Shown here one piece after another: positions 1 to 6,294 of a DNA stretch of 6,294 bases. The translations under genes were made by a program, and so were the position numbers. The notes under the pieces are model-generated. The model searched no databases. It saw nothing but the letters and a program-made list of their open reading frames with translations, and was not told the origin of the DNA. Each line of letters starts with the position of its first letter. Within the stretch, counting starts at the first letter, position 1. Origin of the DNA: Rhodoferax sp. (GTDB lineage: Bacteria; Pseudomonadota; Gammaproteobacteria; Burkholderiales; Burkholderiaceae_C); assembly GCA_028292305.1 (NCBI GenBank), contig JAQGMQ010000559.1, forward strand, positions 1 to 6,294, given 5' to 3'.

Positions 1-1
1 G

Positions 2-343
2 CTCGGCATGACGCTGCAGCGCACCTCTGAAAACCCCGAGTACAAATACTCGCTGGCCTTCGTCGGCTACGGCACCAACCCGGAACACGCCGAGATCGAG
101 CTCACCTACAACTGGGGTGTCGAAAGCTACGAGCTGGGCACTGCCTACGGCCACATCGCGCTGGGCGTGCCCGATGCCTATGCGGCGTGCGACAAGATCA
201 AGGCCGCCGGCGGCGCGGTCACGCGTGAAGCCGGGCCGGTGAAGGGGGGCACCACCGTGATCGCCTTCGTGACCGACCCTGATGGCTACAAGATCGAATT
301 GATCCAGCGTGCAGAGAACGCCAGCGGCGGCGGGTTGCGCTGA
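2..343 (+). CDS. gloA: Lactoylglutathione lyase (glyoxalase I), 5'-truncated by window edge
   Basis: Glyoxalase I isomerises the hemithioacetal of methylglyoxal and glutathione to S-lactoylglutathione in the cytoplasm, the first step of methylglyoxal detoxification. The visible part matches the family almost throughout: RTSENPEYKYSLAFVGYG, IELTYNWGVESYELGTAYGH, TREAGPVKGGTTVIAFV and DPDGYKIELI. Three of the four metal ligands known from E. coli GlxI are visible: Glu (98-100), His in YGHIAL (152-154) and Glu in KIEL (296-298). The fourth, a His near residue 5, would lie upstream. The frame is open to the left edge and the first codons read Leu-Gly-Met, matching the LGM of the E. coli protein around residues 24-26. 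The ATG at 8 is therefore internal, and about 23 residues are missing. The gene ends at TGA 341-343. It is a core gene and looks functionally unrelated to the genes downstream, from which a hairpin and a promoter separate it. Confidence 0.95.
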   Translation, partial: LGMTLQRTSENPEYKYSLAFVGYGTNPEHAEIELTYNWGVESYELGTAYGHIALGVPDAYAACDKIKAAGGAVTREAGPVKGGTTVIAFVTDPDGYKIELIQRAENASGGGLR

Positions 344-349
344 ACAGCA

Positions 350-400
350 GGCCGTCGCGCGCGCCCCACCAGGCTGGGCGCGCGCGCGGCCGTCCTCCTT
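350..400 (+). terminator. GC-rich hairpin after gloA, probable transcription terminator
   Basis: Bases 350-366 and 376-391 form a 16-bp stem (5 bp, one bulged T at 355, then 11 bp) around a 9-base loop (367-375). All pairs are G-C. It starts 7 bases after the gloA stop codon. The downstream side is CCTCCTT rather than a run of T, so it is not a textbook intrinsic terminator. It could also act as a 3'-end stabiliser or in a Rho-assisted way. Such a long, nearly perfect stem is unlikely by chance even in GC-rich DNA. Confidence 0.55.
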
Positions 401-407
401 ATGGCGC

Positions 408-437
408 TTGACAGCGCGCAACAAGGAGGCAGATTAT
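408..437 (+). promoter_or_regulatory. Predicted sigma70 promoter for the caspase gene
   Basis: A perfect TTGACA lies at 408-413. GATTAT at 432-437 matches 4 of 6 bases of TATAAT, at a spacing of 18. This AT-richer patch stands out in an otherwise GC-rich region. Transcription would begin around 443-446, giving a leader of about 22-25 bases before the ATG at 468. It lies just after the gloA hairpin, consistent with a new transcription unit. The spacing is one base longer than optimal and the -10 match is only moderate. Confidence 0.5.
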
Positions 438-456
438 CGGCTCCGTCCAACGCAGA

Positions 457-461
457 TGGAG
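457..461 (+). promoter_or_regulatory. Ribosome binding site deciding the caspase start
   Basis: TGGAG at 457-461 lies 6 bases before the ATG at 468. The other in-frame ATG, at 456, overlaps this motif and has only a purine-poor stretch at the right distance in front. The ATG at 468 is therefore preferred. The choice changes the protein by only four residues. Confidence 0.55.
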
Positions 462-467
462 ACCACC

Positions 468-1397
<930 letters not shown>

Positions 1398-1407
1398 GCC
1401 TGCTGTA

Positions 1408-1440
1408 AGGCCAGGGCGCGGAGGGCCATCCGCGGGGCCT
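1408..1440 (+). other. Possible hairpin in the caspase to hydrolase-CHAT gap
   Basis: AGGCC (1408-1412) can pair with GGCCT (1436-1440), and inside it CGCGGA (1417-1422) pairs with TCCGCG (1429-1434) around a 6-base loop, with an asymmetric internal loop between the two stems. A small second stem, CTGCG/CGCAG, follows at 1441-1453. No T-run follows. It could be a weak attenuator or RNA-stability element between the two genes, or a by-product of the GC-rich sequence. The rest of the gap (1398-1523) shows no clear promoter. Confidence 0.25.
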
Positions 1441-1511
1441 CTGCGTGCCGCAGGCGGCTTCGACTTGCCGTGCAACGGGCATCCACCCGATGAACGGCCC
1501 GCGCCAGCTAC

Positions 1512-1516
1512 AGGAG
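1512..1516 (+). promoter_or_regulatory. Ribosome binding site supporting the GTG start at 1524
   Basis: AGGAG lies 7 bases before GTG 1524, an ideal distance. There is no in-frame ATG nearby: the ATG at 1490 is in another frame. The GTG is therefore taken as the start of the large gene. Confidence 0.75.
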
Positions 1517-1523
1517 ATTTGCC

Positions 1524-4500
1524 GTGCCCCCAAAAGCCGCCGCCCGCGTTCCTGACATCGCGTTCCTCGTGCCGGGTGTGTTGCTGCCGCCAGGCGCAGC
1601 GCTCAAGTCCTCAGACGCGGACAACACGCGCGCCCCGCCCCCCGTGCGCGGCCACGTACGCACCGCAGTGCGGATGGTGGCCACGCGCGGCACGGCCGAG
1701 CCGGTGCGGGTCGCCGCGCGCCCAGGCGAAGACGTCGTGGTGCTCACCGTCCAGGACGGCCCCACGCTGGTGTTGCACCCGGAGGATGCGCGCGACCTGA
1801 TGCGCGCGCAGGGCAGCGCCGCCACGCGTGGCGCGTCGGCACCTGGTGACAACACCGCCGTGCCCGTACCCGCTCAGCTCGCCTGGCCCGGGCTGGAGGC
1901 GCCGGCCACGCGCGGGCTGCTGTCCAGCGCGGCCCGGGTGGTGCTGACCAGCTTCGCGGTGGTCACCGGCGTGGGCAAGGACCAGGCGGTGACGCTCACC
2001 ACGGCCGCCATAACCAAGAAGCTCGACGGCAAGGTGCAGGCCGGCCTGTACGCGTTGAAGCCGGGCGACCTGCCCGCCACGCTCAAGGGCAGCGGCCAAC
2101 TCTGCGGCACGCCACCGGCGCCCGTTGCCGGGCCGATGCTGGTACTGGTGCACGGCACGTTTGTCGACACGCCCAGCACCTTCGGCAGCCTGTGGGCCCA
2201 GCACCGCGCCCAGGTCGACACGCTGTTTGCGCACTACGCCGGCCAGGTCTATGCGCTCGACCACCCGACCCTTGGCCAGAGTCCGATCGCGAATGCCCTG
2301 ACACTGGCGCAGGCGCTGCCGGCCGGCGCGCGTCTACACCTGTTGACCCACTCGCGCGGCGGGCTGGTGGCCGAGGTGCTGGCGCGGGTCTGCGGCGCAG
2401 GCACGGTCGGCGCCGACGACCTGGCGTATTTCAAGGGCGCGGGCTACAGCCGGCACCGGGCCGACCTGGTGGCCCTGGCCAAGGAGGTACAGACCAAGGG
2501 CATCACGGTGGAACGGGTGGTGCGCGTCGGCTGTCCGGCGCGGGGCACGCTGCTGGCGTCCGGGCGCTTCGATGCCTATCTGTCGGTGCTGAAATGGGGG
2601 CTGGAGCTGGCTGCCGTGCCGGTGGCGCCCGAGCTGGTCGACTTCTTATACGAGGTGGCGCGACGCCGGGCCGACCCGGCCGAGCTGCCGGGCATGGAAG
2701 CCATGCGGCCCGACAGTGGCCTGGTGCAGTGGATCAACAGCGGCGGCCAACCGATCCCGGGCGCGCTGCGCGTGGTAGCCGGTGACATGGCAGGCGACAG
2801 CGTCGGCTCCTGGGTCAAGACGCTGCTGGCCGACGCTTTCTACTGGACCGACAACGACCTCGTGGTGCAGACCCGTTCGATGTACGGCGGCACGGCGCGG
2901 GCCGACCAGGCGAGTTTTGTGCTCGACCGCGGCGGCAAGGTGTCGCACTTCGCGTATTTCAAGAACGATCGCACCGTGGCGGCCATGGTGGCCGGCCTGA
3001 CCGAGTCGGCACCGGTGGACTTCAAGACCATCGGCCCGCTGTCGTGGGCTGGCCAGGACGCCAGCGGCACACGCGGGCGCGGCCTGCCGGACGGCACTGG
3101 CGACCCGGCGTCATCAGCCGAAGACGTGGTCAGCCCGCGGGTCGAGCGCGCCGTGCTGCGTTCGCGCGGGGCCGATGCGGCGGCTGCCGCCAGCCGGCCC
3201 GCGGTGTTCGTGCTGCCCGGCATCCTGGGCTCGAACCTCAAGCTCGACGGCGAACGCATCTGGGTCGGGCTGCGCTTCGTGAACGGGCTGAAGAAGCTGG
3301 CCTGGGACCCGGCCACGGCCGCGCGGGTGCAGGCCGAGAGCCCGGTCGGCAGCACCTACGACACGCTCGTCGAACGCCTGGCCGACAGCCACGAGGTGAT
3401 CCCCTTCGCCTACGACTGGCGCCGCCCCACCGAAGACGAGGCGCGGCGGCTGGCCTTGCAGGTGGAGGCCGCGCTCGACGCGCGCCAGGCGAGCCAGCAG
3501 CCGGTGCGCATCCTGGCGCATTCGATGGGCGGCCTTTTGGCGCGCACGCTGCAGCTGGAAAAACCCGACACCTGGCGCCGGCTTATGGACCGGCGCGGCG
3601 CGCGGCTGTTGATGCTGGGCACGCCGAACGCGGGCTCGTGGTCGCCGATGCAGGTGCTGTCGGGCGACGACAGCTTCGGCAACGCACTGGTGGCCTTCGG
3701 CTCGCTGTTCGACAACCGGGGCGCACGCGAGACCATGGCCGGCATGCCGGGCTTTCTGCAGCTGCAGGCCGGGCTGCGCGACCCGGTGCTGGGCCTGGAC
3801 CAGGCCGCCCGCTGGCAGCAACTGGCCGACGACGACCTGGCCACGCTGAAGGCGCGCAGCGTCTGGCACGCGCTGCGTTCGCAGACCACGGTGTATGCCT
3901 GGGGCGCGCCGCCCGAAGACGTGCTGAAGCAGGCCGTGGAGCTGCGCCGCCGCCTCGACGCGCAGGCCGCCAGCCTGGGCGCCGACGCGCAGAAGATGCT
4001 GCTCGTGACCGGCCAGGCGCGCTTCACGCCCGACGGCTACCGCATGGGCGCCGACGGGCTCGAATACCTCAACGCGGTGGACGGCGGCGATGGCCGCGTG
4101 ACGCATGCCAGCGCCGCCTTGCCCGGCGTGGCCACCTGGCATGTCGACGCCGTGCATGGCGACCTGCCGGGCGTGGCCGACGCCTTTCCGGGCTATCTGG
4201 AGCTGCTGGAAACCGGCGACACACAACGGCTGCCGCGGGTGGATCAGCGCAGTGCGGCGCGCGGCGCGTCGGTGGGTGCGGGCTCCGCACCGTCCACCAC
4301 CGATGCCGCCGTTGAACACGTGCCAAGCCGGCCTTCACGCGAACCGCAGCGGGCCGAGCCGCCGTCGCGGCTGGCCGACATCTTCACCACGCCGGAGGCT
4401 GCGGCAACCGCGTCAGAAGCACCGCCGCGCCGCGCTGCCGGCCCCGCGCCGCTGAGCGTTTCGGTACGCAACGGCGATCTGAAGTTCGTGCGCGAGCCGA

Positions 4501-5522
4501 TGGTCGTCGGCCACTACCGCTCGCTCATGCTCACCGGCACCGAAGGCGTGACAGACGCCCTGCTCGGCCGCACCATGAGCCAGTCGTTGGCCGCCGGCCT
4601 GTACCCGGACGCGCCGGGCTCGCAGCAGATCTTCCTGAACCTGCGCCGCCCCGACGACAACCTGCTCGACGTGCCGCGGCCACGCGCGGTGGTGGTGGCC
4701 GGCCTGGGCGACGAAGGCAAGCTGCGCGCCACCGACCTCATCTACACCGTGTGCCAGGCGGTGCTGGCCTATGCGCAGCGTGTGGCCGAGTCGCCGGGCG
4801 AGCCCACGCAGTTCGAGATGGCCGCCACCCTGATCGGCAGTGGCGGCACCGGCATCACCGCCGGTGCCGCGGCCCAACTGGTGGCCCAGGGTGCTTATGA
4901 AGCCACGTTGAAACTGCGGCAAAGCCGCGGCCGGCACGGCAAGGCCTGGCCGCAGCTGAGCCACCTGACGCTGGTGGAGTTCTACCTCGACCGGGCCAGC
5001 GAGGCCTGGCGCGCGCTGCAGGTGCAGGCGATCGCGGCGCCCGATCAGGTCAAGGTGGTGGGCTGGGTTTTACCGGGTGAAGGCGCCATGCGCAGGTCGC
5101 TGGATTCGAGCTACCGTGGCGCCGCCTACGACCTGATCAGCGCGCTCAAGGGCCCGGTGGTGGACGGGCAGCCGTCGATCGCCTACACACTCGACACGCG
5201 GCGCGCACGCACCGAGGTGCGGGCCCAGCAGGCCCAGGGCCCGCTGCTGAAGGAACTGGTGGCGAAGGCATCGAACGATGCCAACCGCGATGCGCAGATC
5301 GGCCGCACGCTGTTCAATTTGCTGGTGCCGGTGGAGATGGAGCCCTTCCTCGGCGGCACCAGCGAAATGCTGATCGAGGTGGACGAGACCACGGCCGTCA
5401 TCCCCTGGGAATTGCTCGACACCGCGCAGCAGCATCTCGGCCGCGGCGAAGCCAAGGCCGACGACAAGCCCTGGGCCATCCGCAGCAAGCTGCTGCGCAA
5501 GCTGCAACTCGACAGCACGTAG
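1524..5522 (+). CDS. Tandem alpha/beta-hydrolase protein with N-terminal half of a CHAT domain; in-frame TAG inside CHAT
   Basis: This part encodes 1332 residues. Residues about 40-95 look like a small beta-rich domain. About 200-500 is a first alpha/beta hydrolase: oxyanion region LVHGTF (208-213), nucleophile elbow THSRGG with Ser277, likely acid Asp443 or Asp445 in TDNDLVV, and likely His475 in SHFAYF. After a low-complexity spacer (about 505-557), residues 558-898 form a second hydrolase resembling lecithin:cholesterol acyltransferase-type lipases: LPGILGSNL (564-572), FAYDWRR (628-634), AHSMGG with Ser667, GGDGRVTHAS with Asp856, and VHGDLP with His878. An Arg/Pro/Ala-rich linker (about 900-976) leads to a region usual in front of CHAT domains, with VVVAGLGDEG (about 1056) and LIGSGGTGI (about 1103). 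The CHAT domain begins near IPWELL (1293-1298) and is cut by TAG at 5520-5522. No convincing signal peptide or membrane helix is seen, so it is probably cytoplasmic. Both hydrolases keep full catalytic sets, suggesting activity on lipids or other esters. The actual substrates are unknown. Confidence 0.92.
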   Translation: MPPKAAARVPDIAFLVPGVLLPPGAALKSSDADNTRAPPPVRGHVRTAVRMVATRGTAEPVRVAARPGEDVVVLTVQDGPTLVLHPEDARDLMRAQGSAATRGASAPGDNTAVPVPAQLAWPGLEAPATRGLLSSAARVVLTSFAVVTGVGKDQAVTLTTAAITKKLDGKVQAGLYALKPGDLPATLKGSGQLCGTPPAPVAGPMLVLVHGTFVDTPSTFGSLWAQHRAQVDTLFAHYAGQVYALDHPTLGQSPIANALTLAQALPAGARLHLLTHSRGGLVAEVLARVCGAGTVGADDLAYFKGAGYSRHRADLVALAKEVQTKGITVERVVRVGCPARGTLLASGRFDAYLSVLKWGLELAAVPVAPELVDFLYEVARRRADPAELPGMEAMRPDSGLVQWINSGGQPIPGALRVVAGDMAGDSVGSWVKTLLADAFYWTDNDLVVQTRSMYGGTARADQASFVLDRGGKVSHFAYFKNDRTVAAMVAGLTESAPVDFKTIGPLSWAGQDASGTRGRGLPDGTGDPASSAEDVVSPRVERAVLRSRGADAAAAASRPAVFVLPGILGSNLKLDGERIWVGLRFVNGLKKLAWDPATAARVQAESPVGSTYDTLVERLADSHEVIPFAYDWRRPTEDEARRLALQVEAALDARQASQQPVRILAHSMGGLLARTLQLEKPDTWRRLMDRRGARLLMLGTPNAGSWSPMQVLSGDDSFGNALVAFGSLFDNRGARETMAGMPGFLQLQAGLRDPVLGLDQAARWQQLADDDLATLKARSVWHALRSQTTVYAWGAPPEDVLKQAVELRRRLDAQAASLGADAQKMLLVTGQARFTPDGYRMGADGLEYLNAVDGGDGRVTHASAALPGVATWHVDAVHGDLPGVADAFPGYLELLETGDTQRLPRVDQRSAARGASVGAGSAPSTTDAAVEHVPSRPSREPQRAEPPSRLADIFTTPEAAATASEAPPRRAAGPAPLSVSVRNGDLKFVREPMVVGHYRSLMLTGTEGVTDALLGRTMSQSLAAGLYPDAPGSQQIFLNLRRPDDNLLDVPRPRAVVVAGLGDEGKLRATDLIYTVCQAVLAYAQRVAESPGEPTQFEMAATLIGSGGTGITAGAAAQLVAQGAYEATLKLRQSRGRHGKAWPQLSHLTLVEFYLDRASEAWRALQVQAIAAPDQVKVVGWVLPGEGAMRRSLDSSYRGAAYDLISALKGPVVDGQPSIAYTLDTRRARTEVRAQQAQGPLLKELVAKASNDANRDAQIGRTLFNLLVPVEMEPFLGGTSEMLIEVDETTAVIPWELLDTAQQHLGRGEAKADDKPWAIRSKLLRKLQLDST
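5520..5522 (+). other. In-frame TAG interrupting the CHAT domain
   Basis: The TAG falls between SKLLRKLQLDST and FRMQVSDASADDSVLVIGDP. In CHAT proteins these two blocks are normally continuous: a PWAIR...LLR strand/helix, then a short turn ending in FR, then the (L)VIGDP strand. A single change from a sense codon such as GAG, AAG or CAG would produce it. The surroundings show no recognised readthrough signal (the next bases are TTC) and no selenocysteine or pyrrolysine context. Confidence 0.85.
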
Positions 5523-6294
5523 TTCCGCATGCAGGTCTCGGACGCCTCGGCGGACGACAGCGTGCTGGTCATCGGCGACCCGCTGTGCAACGCCGACGCC
5601 TATCCCTCGTTGCCTGGCGCGCGGGCCGAGGCCCAGCAGGTGGTGGCCCAGTTGCAGAACGGGCCCGACCGCCTGGCGAAGGACAAGGTGCGCGCGCTGG
5701 TGAGCGGCGCCGACGACGCGCGCAGCATCATCAACGCCCTGTTCGAACGGCCCTACCGCGTGGTCCACATCGCCGGCCACGGCGCGCAGGGCAGCCGCGG
5801 CGGGGTGGTGTTGTCGGGCGGCACCTTCCTGGGGGCCAACGAGGTGCAGGCCATGCGCACCGTGCCCGAGCTGGTGTTCCTGAACTGCTGCCACCTGGCC
5901 GGCCGCGCAGCCGACAGCCTGCTGCCAGCCTACGACCGCGCCGCCTTCGCGGCCAACATCGCCGAGGCCCTGATCGGCGTGGGCGTGCGCTGCGTCATCG
6001 CCGCCGGCTGGGCCGTCGAAGACCGGCCGGCCGAGGTCTTCGCCACCACCTTCTACCGCGTGCTGCTGCGTGGCGAACGCTTCATCGACGCCGTGGCCCA
6101 GGCCCGTCTGGCCGCCTGGAACGAAAACCGCGGCGGCAACACCTGGGCCGCCTACCAGTGTTACGGCGACCCGGGCTGGACCTGGCGCCGCGGCGGCTCC
6201 GATGCCCTGCGCCAGCCGGCCCCGCTGGGCGACGAATTCGTCGGTGTCTCGTCCCCGGTGGCGCTTACCCTGGCGTTGGAGAACCTGGTGGTGA
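5523..6294 (+). CDS. CHAT-domain cysteine protease catalytic half, same frame after the TAG; 3' end beyond window
   Basis: The frame of the upstream gene continues open for 257 codons to the window edge. It contains the CHAT catalytic core: VLVIGDP, then YRVVHIAGHG with the catalytic His (5778-5780), VVLSGG, VFLNCCHLAG with the likely nucleophile Cys (5889-5891, next to Cys 5886-5888), and VRCVIAAGWAVED followed by FATTFYRVLLRGE and AVAQARLAAW, all typical of CHAT proteases. Further on, YQCYGDPGW and SPVALTLALENLVV suggest the start of a helical, perhaps TPR-like, C-terminal region. If translated separately, the first ATG is at 5529, 6 bases after the stop, with no Shine-Dalgarno sequence; only termination-reinitiation would serve it. 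Third-position GC is about 94% by hand count and there are no frameshifts, so this part has not decayed. It is either the C-terminal half of one protein of at least 1590 codons, broken by a recent mutation or sequence error, or a separately translated protease subunit. Confidence 0.83.

Noticed and set aside
423..429. Perfect Shine-Dalgarno-like AAGGAGG
   Set aside because: No ATG, GTG or TTG lies at a usable distance; the first in-frame ATG is 26 bases away. It lies inside the spacer of the predicted promoter and would not be in that transcript.
309..467. Longer caspase reading frame starting at ATG 309
   Set aside because: It would overlap gloA, run through the terminator hairpin and the promoter, and add an Arg/Pro-rich, non-conserved leader. 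The family similarity starts after 468.
1524..1610. Signal peptide at the start of the large protein
   Set aside because: The hydrophobic stretch is broken by prolines and preceded by Asp11, and no clear cleavage site follows. The protein is better read as cytoplasmic.
3044..4319. Long alternative frames on both strands across the second hydrolase
   Set aside because: They show Arg/Ala-rich composition without any recognisable motif and lack ribosome binding sites. The overlapping frame carries clear lipase motifs.
6070..6294. Small separate gene at the right end in another frame
   Set aside because: The CHAT frame runs through the same bases with conserved motifs, and the alternative translation is Pro/Trp/Arg-rich with no similarity.

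Overview
The window is GC-rich, with codon third positions overwhelmingly G or C, and all three genes lie on the + strand. The partial gene at the left edge is a glyoxalase I whose sequence is closest, from memory, to proteins of Burkholderiales such as Comamonadaceae. The likely source is therefore a high-GC beta-proteobacterium. This is an inference from one core gene plus composition.

Layout. Positions 2-343 hold the 3' part of gloA (housekeeping methylglyoxal detoxification). It is followed by a strong GC hairpin (350-391) that probably ends its transcript. A sigma70-like promoter (TTGACA at 408-413, GATTAT at 432-437) then opens a new unit. Its first gene (468-1397) encodes a 309-residue caspase-like peptidase of family C14 with an intact His96/Cys147 dyad. 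A 126-base gap with a possible hairpin leads to a very large gene that starts at GTG 1524 with a good ribosome binding site. It encodes two different alpha/beta-hydrolase (lipase/esterase-like) domains in tandem, each with a recognisable Ser-Asp-His set. An Arg/Pro-rich linker follows, then a region typical of CHAT proteins, and finally a CHAT (caspase-HetF-associated) protease domain.

The most striking observation is an in-frame TAG at 5520-5522 inside the CHAT domain. The same frame stays open and conserved from 5523 to the window end. That second part carries the whole CHAT catalytic core (GHG histidine at 5778 and the NCCH cysteines at 5886/5889) and shows no further stop or frameshift. 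It could be a recent nonsense mutation, a sequencing error, a split gene re-initiating at ATG 5529, or readthrough. The sequence alone does not decide.

How the genes may work together (inference): a caspase-like peptidase next to a multidomain hydrolase-CHAT protein resembles bacterial conflict or cell-suicide modules, in which a caspase-superfamily protease releases a toxic effector. Here the effector could be the lipase-like domains, separated from the CHAT part by a cleavable-looking linker. I know of no described system with exactly this two-gene architecture, but homologues of the large protein do occur in proteobacteria. No RNA genes, CRISPR arrays, insertion sequences or long repeats were seen.
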